Shown: positions 23,471 through 32,963, counted from the stretch's first letter. The stretch is 64,000 bases of DNA from an uncultured Acetatifactor sp. (GCA_910586215.1 CAJUGH010000004.1:62001-126000), one strand, 5' to 3'. Notes: generated from the sequence alone by a model not told the origin. Program-made: numbers and translations.

Positions 23471-24514
23471 TTATACTGCCGGGATCCCTCCCAGCCCCAT
23501 CAGCACCGCAATCCCATACAACACCAGCAGGTGCACCGGGTAGAACAGATAGAACACATACTTCATCCGAAGCCCCCTCTCCCCGTTATACAAAGCTGCC
23601 GGGATTAGAGCCAAAAGGGCAAAGATCTCACTGCCATCCACAGCAAACGTAAGTACCAGGCATCCCGCCAGCATGGCCAGGACCTTCCTCCTGCGGCACA
23701 GGTACATGGCAGCGATGGTCAGCACCCCCATACCGGCATAATCCGTCTGCAGCAGATCTGCCAGGAACATGGCCAGGCCAAGCACCACCAGGTCTGCCCC
23801 CACAATGGATGCCCTTTGGAACCCTTTCCTCACACCCACCAGACACAGGTCTGTCGTCACCACCAGACAGACCACCACAAGCAGGGCCATCTCACCCCTG
23901 ACCGTCCTGCTGCCCACAAACGAATACATATAAGCCCCCACGGATGCCACACCTGCCACACAGGCTGCGGTCCCTGCCAAAAAAGGCAGCTTCCTGTCCT
24001 CCAGGGACCGGAAGCCCCACAGGGCCATCAGTCCCAGGAACAAGGTAAAGTAGACATTCTGGTACTCGTACTCCATCACCTGGGAAGTGAGCGCCAGGTT
24101 AAAAGGAATCTCTGAAAGCAGGGCAAACAGCCCCAGCCGGAAAGCATATTTTCCCACATTCCTGGTCTTCTGGAATCCCTCCACCAGCAGGAAGCAGAAT
24201 ACCGGGAACCCGATCCTGCCGATAAACCGCATGATCTGGTAGACCCAGAGCAAAGTCATAAAAGCATCGGGACTTTGCCGTACACTGCCCCCCAGCAGTT
24301 CCCGGATCAGAACCACAGCCGCCGTGTGATCAATGAGCATGGTGATAATGCCCACCAGCTTAAAGGTACTGCCTGTGATGCCTCCTTTCTTCCGCGGGAT
24401 TCCCTGACCGCTTCCCCCTTGGGATATAAGGGGCATGCCACCTGCCCCCTCCCCTGGCACCGATGCCCCTGTAGTGGTTATAGCCGCCGTATCTGCCCTG
24501 CCAGCCATGTCCAT
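23471..24514 (-). CDS. TraX-family membrane protein
   Basis: 347 residues from ATG at 24514 (GAGGGGG nine bases upstream). After about 45 non-conserved residues come the TraX hallmarks KLVGIITMLIDHTA and RFIGRIGFPVFCFLLVEGF..T, followed by eight or so transmembrane helices. TraX was named for pilin acetylation in F plasmids; chromosomal Firmicutes members probably acylate cell-surface molecules, but the substrate is unknown. It starts the operon that continues into the ABC exporter 13 bases downstream. Confidence 0.85.
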   Translation of the reverse strand: MDMAGRADTAAITTTGASVPGEGAGGMPLISQGGSGQGIPRKKGGITGSTFKLVGIITMLIDHTAAVVLIRELLGGSVRQSPDAFMTLLWVYQIMRFIGRIGFPVFCFLLVEGFQKTRNVGKYAFRLGLFALLSEIPFNLALTSQVMEYEYQNVYFTLFLGLMALWGFRSLEDRKLPFLAGTAACVAGVASVGAYMYSFVGSRTVRGEMALLVVVCLVVTTDLCLVGVRKGFQRASIVGADLVVLGLAMFLADLLQTDYAGMGVLTIAAMYLCRRRKVLAMLAGCLVLTFAVDGSEIFALLALIPAALYNGERGLRMKYVFYLFYPVHLLVLYGIAVLMGLGGIPAV

Positions 24515-24641
24515 AAAACAATGCCCCCTCTTGTATGATATACTTAACACAATAATCTGTCATGTATGGTTTGTCAACCCCTTTTCAGCACAATCAAATA
24601 CCCCGCTGCAAGCAACGAGGTATTTGACCCTCACGTCTTCC

Positions 24642-25340
24642 TTATCCCACCTTATATCCGTTTCCCCACACTACCTTCAAGTACCTGGGTTCCTTGGGAT
24701 TGCTCTCAATCTTCTCCCGGATATGGCGGATATGCACCGCAATGGTATTGTCTGCGCCAATGGCCTGCATCTGCCAGATACTCTCATAGATCTGGCTGTT
24801 GGAGAATACCTTTCCCCTCTGCTGGACCAGCAGCCTCAATATCTTATATTCAATGGGAGTAAGCCTTACACTGCGGCCCTCTACCGTCACCGTTCGCTGT
24901 ATGTCATCGATCACCAGTCCGTCCACCTTGTAGATCCGGCTGATATTGGAACACATATTCACAAGCTGGGTATACCGCCGCAACTGGGACTTCACCCTGG
25001 CCAGTAGCACCAGGGGATTACAGTCCGCGGTCACATAATCATCTGCCCCTGCCTCCAGTGCCATGATCTTCGCCGTCTCCGCGGACTGGGCTGACACCAC
25101 AATCAGCGGAATACTGCTGGCCTTACGGAGTTTCGCTATCATCTCGATTCCTTTATCCCATCCCTTGTCATTCAGCTCCACGTCCACCAGCATCAAGTGG
25201 ATCCTCTTATCTTCCAATGCTGCCTGCAGTTCCCCCAGGTCTGCTGCCACCAGCATGGACAGTTCCTCCCCGGCAAAAAGCGGCTCCATCTTCTCTGCAA
25301 TCTTTGTCTGGTTGTTGTACACCAATATTTTCTTCTCCAT
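24642..25340 (-). CDS. OmpR-type response regulator with a degenerate receiver domain
   Basis: 232 residues from ATG at 25340 (GGAGG eight bases upstream). The receiver (1-120) keeps the phospho-acceptor position Asp53 (LMLVDVELND) but has NN (residues 9-10) where the Mg(2+)-binding acidic pair belongs, and TADC where the invariant TKPF-type lysine belongs (Ala105). The C-terminal winged helix (from about 135, VRLTPIEYKILRLLVQQRGKVFSNSQIY) is complete. No histidine kinase is adjacent. It probably works without normal phosphorylation. Target genes unknown; a hairpinless gap separates it from the sigma-factor pair. Confidence 0.88.
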   Translation of the reverse strand: MEKKILVYNNQTKIAEKMEPLFAGEELSMLVAADLGELQAALEDKRIHLMLVDVELNDKGWDKGIEMIAKLRKASSIPLIVVSAQSAETAKIMALEAGADDYVTADCNPLVLLARVKSQLRRYTQLVNMCSNISRIYKVDGLVIDDIQRTVTVEGRSVRLTPIEYKILRLLVQQRGKVFSNSQIYESIWQMQAIGADNTIAVHIRHIREKIESNPKEPRYLKVVWGNGYKVG

Positions 25341-25432
25341 CGCGTTATCCTCCATCCTCGTTCTTCCCCAAATCCTATCTCCAAGCCCCTCTTCGGTCCC
25401 AAAACTGTTGTAACTGTCTTAAGAACAGTTCC

Positions 25433-26299
25433 CTACTGCTCCTGACCGAAATAGACTGTCATGTCCAATGTGTCAAGTATCTTCTCAACCTCCTGTCCGG
25501 CAATCCCCTTGAAATCCATGACCAGGTCACGCCCGTTCAAAGAGACCACTGCATGGACTGCATCCACGCTGCCCTGTTCCACCGTATCAAACATGGTAAA
25601 ATTCACCCCCTGCCTGTTGGTATAGCTTCTTTCGTTTGCCACTTCCCCCATATAGGCCACGGAAGAGGAATATCCTTCATACTCCCTGTTATCCTGCTGG
25701 GACAGGCAAAAATACCCTTCCTCCCCCATGTACCTGACATAGATATGTCTTCCCCCTTCCAGTACCAGAACCTGCTCTTCCTCAAAAGATATGGAGAACT
25801 GTTCCCTGGACGGTATGGCCACGGGAGTAGGATCCTGCTCCCGGAATGCCTCCACGGAATCATATTCCACCGGTTCCATATCTATCACTTCCACATCGTC
25901 TGGGGACAGGACTCCCCCGCCTTCCTGGTCCCGGGTTGCCCCGACTCCTGTATCTGCCATCCCGCCACCGTCATCAAGCCCGTCTGCCTGTAATGCATAA
26001 CCTCCTGCCCCCATGGAGTCCTCCATGCTTCTGGCCCTGGCTGCATTCTCCTCATCCGTAATGACAAAGCCGTTCTGCCGCATCTGGATCACACTGTCAT
26101 GGTAATTCTTCGCTGCTACCCCTGTGCCGCACAGCAGGCACAGCGCCGCCGCCACGCTGCAGCCCCTGGCCACCAGTCTCTGTCGTCTGCGCAGCATAAG
26201 TCTTCTGTGATGCAGTTCATCCCCGGCCTGCGACACATCCATGTGAAACTTCGGCAATCTCTCAGCGGCCTGCCGGTATGCATCCCGAAATTTATCCAA
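25433..26299 (-). CDS. Membrane anti-sigma factor (DUF4367-like C-terminus)
   Basis: 288 residues. A basic cytoplasmic N-terminus (MDKFRDAYRQAAERLPKF to RRLMLRRRQR) suited to bind a sigma factor, one transmembrane segment at about 45-63 (GCSVAAALCLLCGTGVA), an acidic linker, and an extracellular domain from about 165 (FSISFEEEQVLVLEGGRHIYV) similar to DUF4367 domains. Its start overlaps the end of the sigma gene by eight bases, the usual layout for an ECF sigma and its anti-sigma. Confidence 0.8.
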   Translation of the reverse strand: MDKFRDAYRQAAERLPKFHMDVSQAGDELHHRRLMLRRRQRLVARGCSVAAALCLLCGTGVAAKNYHDSVIQMRQNGFVITDEENAARARSMEDSMGAGGYALQADGLDDGGGMADTGVGATRDQEGGGVLSPDDVEVIDMEPVEYDSVEAFREQDPTPVAIPSREQFSISFEEEQVLVLEGGRHIYVRYMGEEGYFCLSQQDNREYEGYSSSVAYMGEVANERSYTNRQGVNFTMFDTVEQGSVDAVHAVVSLNGRDLVMDFKGIAGQEVEKILDTLDMTVYFGQEQ

Positions 26300-26825
26300 A
26301 ATCGTATTCCTCCTTCAAAGACTTCCGAAGAAGATTCCTGCCACGGGTGAGTTGTGATGTCACCGTGGATACTCCGTAGCCTGTAATCTTCGCAATCTCC
26401 TGTACAGACAATTCCTGGTAATAGAAAAGGTGAAGCACATCCCGGTACTTTGCCGGCAGGGCCATCACCGCAGCCAGAAGTCCGGCTTCCCTCTCCCGGT
26501 CCAGCACATCTTCCTCCAGTCCGGCCGGGGCATCCTTCATTCCGGCCAGGCACTCCTCCCATTCCCCATCACTGCGATGGCGGCTCCAGGCGCTTCCCCA
26601 CAGCTTGCGGCAGGCATTCAGTGCAACCTTAAGAAGCCAGGCCTTCTCATGCGCCTCGCTCTCGAAGGATCCACCCTGTCTGATATACTGGTAGAACACC
26701 TCCTGGACCACATCCTCTGCATCCTGCCTGTTCTGCAGACGCAGGTAGCTGAGACGGAAAAGCATATCTCCATACTGGTCGATCTTCAGTTGCATCGTGC
26801 TGTTGTCAATCTGTACATTTGTCAT
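26292..26825 (-). CDS. ECF sigma factor
   Basis: 177 residues. Region 2 (MLFRLSYLRLQNRQDAEDVVQEVFYQYI) and region 4 (ALPAKYRDVLHLFYYQELSVQEIAKI then VSTVTSQLTRGRNLL) are present, separated by a variable linker. It directs RNA polymerase to a small regulon, held off by the product of the overlapping downstream gene. Regulatory promoter not clear in the AT-rich sequence upstream (26850-26990). Confidence 0.93.
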   Translation of the reverse strand: MTNVQIDNSTMQLKIDQYGDMLFRLSYLRLQNRQDAEDVVQEVFYQYIRQGGSFESEAHEKAWLLKVALNACRKLWGSAWSRHRSDGEWEECLAGMKDAPAGLEEDVLDREREAGLLAAVMALPAKYRDVLHLFYYQELSVQEIAKITGYGVSTVTSQLTRGRNLLRKSLKEEYDFG

Positions 26826-27010
26826 AGTGGTTGTCTGCGCAAAACTTACACTTCTACATATTAATATCCGGCAGCCTTTCCTTTTACTGCAAGTATCTTA
26901 AAATATTTTTGTATCAAAGTTGCATAGATTTTATATCTTTTTCCTTATTCCCCCTTCTATAACAGAATCGTGACATTTACGTGACACATTTCTTGCATTA
27001 TTCTGACAAT

Positions 27011-27167
27011 AGTTCAGCCAGCGCCCATTCGCAAAACCGCGCCTGCGGCGCTCTTCGCCGTTTCACGGCTCATTTTTGCTCATTAACCGGGCGCTCTGCT
27101 CATGCTTCGCAGAATGTGCTCAATCATGCGAGCATGTTTCGCCCATATCGCGAAGCATGGCTGAACT
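27011..27167. repeat. Large palindromic repeat element (family 1-like ends)
   Basis: Ends AGTTCAGCCA and TGGCTGAACT are exact inverse complements. Nested pairs inside (AGCGCCC/GGGCGCT, CATGCTTCGC/GCGAAGCATG) would fold the 157 bases into a branched structure. GC-rich, unlike the AT-rich flanks. It lies in the 482-base gap 26826-27307, which has no convincing gene; the rest of the gap is AT-rich sequence upstream of the sigma gene and a terminator. Confidence 0.7.
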
Positions 27168-27173
27168 TTTCAT

Positions 27174-27208
27174 TAAAAAATAGAGAGTGTATCATTCACA
27201 CTCCCTAT
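27174..27208 (-). terminator. Rho-independent terminator after the AI-2E-family gene
   Basis: On the minus strand ATAGGGAGTGT and ACACTCTCTAT form an 11-bp stem (one G-U) with a 7-base loop, followed by TTTTTT. Confidence 0.85.
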
Positions 27209-27307
27209 CTATATAGACGGATTTGCAGGACAAAAAGTTTCATTTTTTTTGAATTTTTATAAAAAGTTTATCCCTTGGATTCCACTAAGGGAGCACCTGA
27301 TTGCCTG

Positions 27308-28582
27308 TCACTTCTTTCCCCACCGTTTTTCCCTTTTGGATCTCTTTGCGGAATTTTTTACTTTCTCCTGGTCACGCAGTGCTTCCTCTTCTGCCCGCTG
27401 GGATTCCATCATGCGGATGGTTTCCTGGTTCCGGGATTCCATCTCCTCCACCTGCTGCAGATCCTCCCCGTCCAGGCGCCGGAACTGGTTGATGCCGGCT
27501 ACCAGGATCATCAGACTGCTCCTTGTGGTGTCAAATACACCGTCCTGGTACATGGTATAGGCCAGAAGTCCCAGAGGAACCGCCAGGATCATGCCAAACA
27601 CACCGCCCACCTTATACCCGATATACAGAAGGAACAAGGTGGGGAGGGGCGGCACCCCGATGGAGTCCCCCACGATCTTAGGCTGGATCAGCTGCCTGGC
27701 AAGCTGGCCCCCGCCCCAGATAATCAGCAGACCGATGGCCATCTTATAATCTGCCGTCAGGATCTTGATAATGGCCCAGGGCACCATCACGGTTCCCGTG
27801 CCGAAAAAGGGCAGGAAATCCAGGAAGGCTATGCCCAGGGCAATCAGCGCAAAATAATTCACCCGCAGGATCCCCAGTCCCACCACCAGCAGCAGATACA
27901 TCCACACCTCTATCTTCAACTGGGCCTTCAGGTATCCTCCCACAGACTCCGACAGGCTCCGGCAGACCAGGCGGTAGCGCATCTGGATGGGAGCCGGGGC
28001 ATGCTTCCTGCACCAGTCATTGATCTGGTGCCTCTCTGCCACGAAAAAATACGCAGAGAGCAGGGCCATAATCACCCCGATGAAAATATTGGGAAGCTGC
28101 TTGGCCACATTGCCTGCAGCCTCTATGGTAGGAGTGCCCATCTGGCTGAAAAAATCCCCCAGGAACAGACCGATATTCTCCGCTATATTCTGCAGGGCTG
28201 CCTGCACATCCTCGGGCAGTTTGTCTACCAGTACCTCCAGGCTATCCCCAATATTCTGCAGGTCTGCCTCCATGCCAGCCCACATCTCAGGCAGTTCACT
28301 GACCAGGCCTGCAATTTGCTGGAAAAGCTTGGCAACGATCCCATAGAGCAACAGCACTACCAGGGCGATTACCACCACAATCACAAAAGCACTGCCGATC
28401 TTGCGCTTCAGCTTCACCTTTTCCTCGAAAAAGCGGACCATGGGACCTGCTATCAAGGCAATGATCCATCCCACCACAAAGGGGGAAAAGAACACGAATG
28501 CCCTGGGCACCAGGAAGATAATCCCTAAGAATATCACTACTGCCACAGCAAGGTTCACCACCGCTTTACTGTATTTTCTCAT
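27308..28582 (-). CDS. AI-2E family transporter / YtvI-like membrane protein
   Basis: 424 residues; AGGAG precedes the ATG. About eight transmembrane segments with the family's conserved block ALGIAFLDFLPFFGTGTVMVPW and PKIVGDSIGVPPL. The long extracytoplasmic helical loop (about 95-150) and a basic, coiled-coil-like cytoplasmic tail (ESRNQETIRMMESQRAEEE) are typical. The family includes transporters of unrelated substrates and the sporulation protein YtvI, so the substrate is unknown. It follows engB by nine bases and shares its operon. Confidence 0.88.
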   Translation of the reverse strand: MRKYSKAVVNLAVAVVIFLGIIFLVPRAFVFFSPFVVGWIIALIAGPMVRFFEEKVKLKRKIGSAFVIVVVIALVVLLLYGIVAKLFQQIAGLVSELPEMWAGMEADLQNIGDSLEVLVDKLPEDVQAALQNIAENIGLFLGDFFSQMGTPTIEAAGNVAKQLPNIFIGVIMALLSAYFFVAERHQINDWCRKHAPAPIQMRYRLVCRSLSESVGGYLKAQLKIEVWMYLLLVVGLGILRVNYFALIALGIAFLDFLPFFGTGTVMVPWAIIKILTADYKMAIGLLIIWGGGQLARQLIQPKIVGDSIGVPPLPTLFLLYIGYKVGGVFGMILAVPLGLLAYTMYQDGVFDTTRSSLMILVAGINQFRRLDGEDLQQVEEMESRNQETIRMMESQRAEEEALRDQEKVKNSAKRSKREKRWGKK

Positions 28583-28591
28583 GCTCCACTC

Positions 28592-29191
28592 CTATTCCAC
28601 CTGTTCCTCTTTGATCAGACCGTCCAGGATCTGGTAGATTTCCTCCCTGCCCTGCTTTGTCTCTGCAGAAAAAGGAATCACGATCCCATCTGCAGAAAGC
28701 TGTAATGTGCTGCGTATCAGCCGTAGCTGTACCTGTACCTGGCTTCTCTTGATCTTATCCAGTTTGGTAGCTATGACAATGGGCTGGTATCCGTTCCGAA
28801 GAATCCAGCCATACATGATTTTGTCATTCTCGGAAGGTGCATGGCGGATGTCAACCAGCAGGAACACCTGTCTAAGCTGCTTCGACTGGTGCAGATAATT
28901 CTCGATCATCCTGCCCCACTGGGCCTTCACTTTCTCGTTGGCCCTGGCATAGCCATAGCCGGGCAGATCCACGAAGTAAATGGCATCATTCACATTATAG
29001 TAATTGATGGTCTGGGTCTTCCCTGGCTGGGAACTGGTCCTGGCCAGGGCCTTGCGGTTCATCAAGGCATTGATCAAGGAAGACTTTCCCACATTGCTCT
29101 TCCCGGCAAAAGCCACCTCCGGGAACCTGTTCTCGGGGAATTTGCTGGTGATACCACACACGGTCTCCAGACTGACATTCTTGATAACCAT
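28592..29191 (-). CDS. engB: Ribosome-biogenesis GTPase EngB/YsxC
   Basis: 199 residues from ATG at 29191 (GGAGC nearby). G1 GKSNVGKSS, G2 region TSSQPGKTQTINYY, G3 DLPGYG, G4 TKLDK and G5 SAE are all present. Essential GTPase for large ribosomal subunit assembly. Its place after clpX is the usual one, but lon, which commonly lies between them, is not here. Confidence 0.97.
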   Translation of the reverse strand: MVIKNVSLETVCGITSKFPENRFPEVAFAGKSNVGKSSLINALMNRKALARTSSQPGKTQTINYYNVNDAIYFVDLPGYGYARANEKVKAQWGRMIENYLHQSKQLRQVFLLVDIRHAPSENDKIMYGWILRNGYQPIVIATKLDKIKRSQVQVQLRLIRSTLQLSADGIVIPFSAETKQGREEIYQILDGLIKEEQVE

Positions 29192-29429
29192 AAAAACATT
29201 GCTCCTTCTATACAGTATTTCCGTATCCTGCCAGTAACACCATGGAAAACATCCCATACTATGACATCTGACACACCGCCGCTTCAAGCTCCTGTCACCT
29301 CTATGTGCAAGAGCACCGTTTCTACAACGATGCTCTCTACACATAAGGCCAGCTTCGCTGACCTGGTTCATTATCCGTGGAAGAATCATAAACCCGGTGT
29401 CAGACAGGCTGCAAGCCTTCCCGATTCGC

Positions 29430-29457
29430 AACAGTTCAGACAGGTCACTGAACTGTT
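29430..29457. repeat. Palindromic repeat family 1, copy after clpX
   Basis: AACAGTTCAG and CTGAACTGTT pair exactly across an 8-base loop, 12 bases beyond the clpX stop. No T-run, so terminator function is doubtful. Confidence 0.75.
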
Positions 29458-29468
29458 ACCCAGGTTCC

Positions 29469-30740
29469 CTATATGGCTGTATTCAAGTTCCTGCGGGTAT
29501 TCTTGTGGATGGTAAGGGGAGCGCTGTTCCCTTCCACAGCCTCTTTGGTGATCACGCAGGCTTCTATGGTGTCGTCAGAGGGAATCTGGTACATGGTATC
29601 CATCATGATACCTTCCATGACGGAACGAAGTCCCCTGGCCCCTGTCTTCCTCTCGAAAGCTTTGTCTGCAATGGCCCCGATGGCCTCCTCCTCAAAGGAC
29701 AGATCCACATCATCCATGTCAAACAGCTTCTGGTACTGCTTGATCAGTGCATTCTTCGGCTCCTTCAGGATACGCACCAGTGCCTCCCGGTCCAGACCCT
29801 TCAAGGACACACAGATAGGCACACGGCCTACAAATTCGGGAATCAGTCCGAATTTCACCAGATCCTGGGGTGTCACCTCCTTCAAGATATCATCCAGGCC
29901 CAGATTAGCCTTCTGGGTCACATCCGTGTTGAAACCGATGGCCTTCCGGTCCAGCCTGGCTTCCACGATCTTGTCCAGTCCGTCAAAGGCTCCCCCACAG
30001 ATAAAGAGAATATTGGAGGTATCAATGGTGATCAACTCCTGGTGTGGATGTTTCCTGCCCCCCTGGGGCGGCACACTGGCCACTGTCCCTTCCACAATCT
30101 TTAGCAGGGCCTGCTGTACCCCTTCCCCGGACACATCCCGGGTGATGGAGACATTCTCGCCCTTCTTGGTAATCTTGTCGATCTCATCAATGTAGATGAT
30201 GCCATACTGGGCACGTTCCACATCGTAATCGGCTGCCTGGATCAGCTTCAGCAGGATGTTCTCCACATCCTCTCCCACGTAACCGGCTTCCGTCAAGGTG
30301 GTGGCATCTGCAATGGCAAAGGGCACATTGATGATCTTGGCCAGGGTCTGGGCCAGGTAGGTCTTCCCGGATCCAGTGGGTCCTACCATGATAATGTTGC
30401 TCTTCTGCAGTTCTATGTCATCCAAGTCCCTGGGTGCCGTCACTCTCTTATAATGGTTGTACACGGATACGGCCAGTACCTTCTTGGCCTCCTCCTGACC
30501 TACCACATACTCATCCAGGAATGTCTTGATCTGGATGGGCTTCAGCAGATTGATCTCGGTGTGTACTGCCTCCTCAACCTCATCGTCCTCCAGTTCCTCC
30601 TCCAGGATATCCGCGCAGATGTCGATACACTCGTCACAGATATACACCCCTGCAGGTCCCGCGATCAGCTTGCGTACCTGGCCCTGGGTCTTGTTGCAGA
30701 AAGAACATCTGATATCACTTCCTAATATTTTACCTGCCAT
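29469..30740 (-). CDS. clpX: ATP-dependent Clp protease ATP-binding subunit ClpX
   Basis: 423 residues. N-terminal zinc-binding domain with two CxxC pairs (CSFC and CDEC), Walker A GPTGSGKT, Walker B YIDEID, pore loop GYVGED, RKH loop region and the ClpP-contacting IGF-type loop (KAIGFNTD). It unfolds tagged proteins and feeds them to ClpP, whose gene ends 15 bases upstream. Part of the tig-clpP-clpX group. Confidence 0.99.
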   Translation of the reverse strand: MAGKILGSDIRCSFCNKTQGQVRKLIAGPAGVYICDECIDICADILEEELEDDEVEEAVHTEINLLKPIQIKTFLDEYVVGQEEAKKVLAVSVYNHYKRVTAPRDLDDIELQKSNIIMVGPTGSGKTYLAQTLAKIINVPFAIADATTLTEAGYVGEDVENILLKLIQAADYDVERAQYGIIYIDEIDKITKKGENVSITRDVSGEGVQQALLKIVEGTVASVPPQGGRKHPHQELITIDTSNILFICGGAFDGLDKIVEARLDRKAIGFNTDVTQKANLGLDDILKEVTPQDLVKFGLIPEFVGRVPICVSLKGLDREALVRILKEPKNALIKQYQKLFDMDDVDLSFEEEAIGAIADKAFERKTGARGLRSVMEGIMMDTMYQIPSDDTIEACVITKEAVEGNSAPLTIHKNTRRNLNTAI

Positions 30741-30755
30741 TTTTTCACTCCTGTT

Positions 30756-31352
30756 TTAGGCTTTTGGTGCCTCATGGGATGTGATCACCATGTCAATGAG
30801 TCCATATTCCTTCGCCTCATCAGCACTCATCCAGTTGTCACGCTCCGTATCCGCACAGATGGTCTCATAATCCCTGCCTGTATTCTGGGCCAGGATATGG
30901 TTCAGTTTCTCCCTGGTCTTCAAGATATGCTTCGCGGCGATATCAATCTCCGTTGCCTGGCCCTGGGTCCCCCCCGCAGGCTGGTGGATCATGATCTCCG
31001 CATTGGGCAGGGCGAACCGCTTGCCTTTTGCACCACCTGCCAGAAGGAAGGAACCCATGCTGGCCGCCATACCGATACACACGGTAGACACATCACACTT
31101 GATATAATTCATGGTGTCATAGATTGCCATGCCGGCCGTGATCACACCGCCCGGGCTGTTGATATACAGGTGGATATCCTTCTCCGGATCCTCCGCTTCC
31201 AAAAACAAAAGCTGTGCCACCACAATGCTGGCAGACACATCATTGACCTCTTCCCCCAGGAAGATGATCCTGTCCTTCAGCAGCCTGGAATAAATATCAT
31301 AGGATCTCTCACCCTTGCTTGTCTGCTCCACCACATAAGGTATTAAACTCAT
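30756..31352 (-). CDS. clpP: ATP-dependent Clp protease proteolytic subunit
   Basis: 198 residues. Catalytic serine in GMAASMGSFLL, histidine in EIMIHQP and aspartate in TERDNWMSA are in place; the N-terminal MSLIPYVVEQTSKGERSYDIYSRLLKDRI is the classic start. Forms the tetradecameric barrel with ClpX. No CtsR box was found upstream. Confidence 0.99.
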   Translation of the reverse strand: MSLIPYVVEQTSKGERSYDIYSRLLKDRIIFLGEEVNDVSASIVVAQLLFLEAEDPEKDIHLYINSPGGVITAGMAIYDTMNYIKCDVSTVCIGMAASMGSFLLAGGAKGKRFALPNAEIMIHQPAGGTQGQATEIDIAAKHILKTREKLNHILAQNTGRDYETICADTERDNWMSADEAKEYGLIDMVITSHEAPKA

Positions 31353-31551
31353 GCCAAATCCTCCAATCCATCCTATTTGATCCGATTCTCTTCGTCCTTA
31401 TTCTGCCGTCTCATGCGGCACAAATCCCATCATATCCTAATTAAAGGGGTTTTTCAACGTATATTGTATCATTTTAGAAAATTTTAACACCCTGCATGAA
31501 TCGAATAACGAAGAGCCGTCTTCCCCTGCTCGCTGCGCCAGGCGTCCGTCA

Positions 31552-31642
31552 GTTTATGCTGACATTTTACCTCTGGATGCCCGTGTGCATAAACACAACG
31601 GCTGCACCCCCTAGTACTCCGTACTAGTCCGGGATGCAACCG
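31552..31642. repeat. Two hairpins in the tig-clpP gap
   Basis: GTTTATGC (31552-31559) pairs with GCATAAAC (31587-31594). Next, CGGCTGCA...CTAGTAC and GTACTAG...TGCAACCG (31599-31642) form a long imperfect stem with a 3-base loop. No T-run follows. The 309-base gap 31353-31661 holds these, plus AT-rich sequence near 31440-31490 with TACAAT that could be the clpP promoter. No gene is seen. Confidence 0.6.
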
Positions 31643-31661
31643 CCTGTATCCTTTCAGGTTC

Positions 31662-32963
31662 CTACTTCGCAGATTCCACTTCCACAGCGTTCTCTACCAC
31701 AAATTCCACAGCCTTCCTGATGCAGATATCTTCCATCACCTGCTTCTTGCCATTGTCACCCAGAAGCTCCTTCACCTTGTCTGCCTCCATCTGGTATGCC
31801 TCACCCATGGTCTTGGCTTCTTCCTCGAATTCCTCCTGGGAAGCGGTAATGCCTTCCGCGGCCACCACGGCCTCCAGTACCAGTCTGGACTGGATACGGC
31901 TCAAGGCCTGGGGCTTCATCTGCTCCACCAGCATCTGGCTTGTGACGCCTGTGTACTGTGTATACTGCTCCATGGAGACTCCCTGGGCCTGCATCCTCTG
32001 GGCGTAATCCTGGGCCATCTGCCTCTGCTGGGTCTCCACCATGGCCTCCGGGATATCCATCTGCGCATCCTTTATGATGGCTTCTATCACATCCTCTTCC
32101 TTCACGGTCTTCGCCTCGGCTGCCTTTCTGTCTGACAGTTTCTTGCGGATCTCTTCCCTGTACTCCTCCACGGTGTCACTCTCCTCAGAGATATCACCTA
32201 CGAAGTCCTCGTCCAGTTCGGGCAGCAGCTTCTCCTGCAGGGCCTTCACGGTACATTTGAACACTGCCGCCTTGCCGGCAAGCTCTTCTGCATGGTACTC
32301 CTTGGGGAATGTCACATGTACCTCTGTCTCCTGGCCGATCTGCGCACCTACCAGCGCTTCCTCGAAGCCGGGGATAAAGGTATTGGAGCCGATGGTCAAG
32401 GCATAATCTTCGCCCTTGCCGCCCTCAAAGGCCACACCGTCCACGAATCCCTCATAGTCAATGGTGGCAATATCCCCATCCTGTACGGCCCTGTCAGTGA
32501 CCTCTACCGTCCGGGAATTCTTCTCCCTCTCCCTGTTGATCTCTGCCTCCACCTCTTCCTGCGTCACTTCCAGGTCAGACTTCGGCACCTCCACGCCCTT
32601 GTACTTTCCAAGGGTCACTTCCGGCTTCAAGGCCACTTCTGCCGTGAAGATAAAAGGCTTTCCTGCTTCCAGCTGCACCACATCCACCTTGGGGCTGGAC
32701 ACAATCTCTTCCTGGCACTCCTCCAGGGCCTTCTCATATGCATCGGGAATCAAGTCATTGGCTGCATCCTCATAGAAGATCTCCCTGCCATACATCTGCT
32801 CGATCATCTTGCGGGGCGCCTTGCCCTTGCGGAAACCGGGAATGCTGATCTTATTCTTGGACTTCAGGTAAGCGCCCTGGATGGCTTTCTCCAGTTCCTC
32901 GGCGGACACCTCAATCGTCAGCTTCGCCATATTCTTTTCCAATTTTTCCACCTGTAAACTCAT
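31662..32963 (-). CDS. tig: Trigger factor, ribosome-associated chaperone and prolyl isomerase
   Basis: 433 residues from ATG at 32963 (AAAGGAGG upstream). The ribosome-binding signature is PGFRKGKAPRKMIE near residues 43-56 (G-F-R-K motif), followed by the FKBP domain (DGDIATIDYEGFVDGVAFEGG) and the C-terminal chaperone arms. It meets nascent chains at the ribosome exit. Its own promoter lies at 33059-33087; clpP follows after a 309-base gap. Confidence 0.98.
   Translation of the reverse strand: MSLQVEKLEKNMAKLTIEVSAEELEKAIQGAYLKSKNKISIPGFRKGKAPRKMIEQMYGREIFYEDAANDLIPDAYEKALEECQEEIVSSPKVDVVQLEAGKPFIFTAEVALKPEVTLGKYKGVEVPKSDLEVTQEEVEAEINREREKNSRTVEVTDRAVQDGDIATIDYEGFVDGVAFEGGKGEDYALTIGSNTFIPGFEEALVGAQIGQETEVHVTFPKEYHAEELAGKAAVFKCTVKALQEKLLPELDEDFVGDISEESDTVEEYREEIRKKLSDRKAAEAKTVKEEDVIEAIIKDAQMDIPEAMVETQQRQMAQDYAQRMQAQGVSMEQYTQYTGVTSQMLVEQMKPQALSRIQSRLVLEAVVAAEGITASQEEFEEEAKTMGEAYQMEADKVKELLGDNGKKQVMEDICIRKAVEFVVENAVEVESAK

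Noticed and set aside
26981..27262. Plus-strand 93-codon frame over the large repeat element
   Set aside because: It is read through the palindromic repeat and the adjoining terminator; such frames in GC-rich repeats are common by chance.
27275..28528. Plus-strand open frame of 417 codons opposite the AI-2E-family gene
   Set aside because: The minus-strand frame has a clear transmembrane family match; the plus frame is a His/Gln-rich shadow.
31353..31661. CtsR or HrcA (CIRCE) control site before clpP
   Set aside because: No GGTCAAA direct repeat or CIRCE palindrome was seen; only unrelated hairpins.
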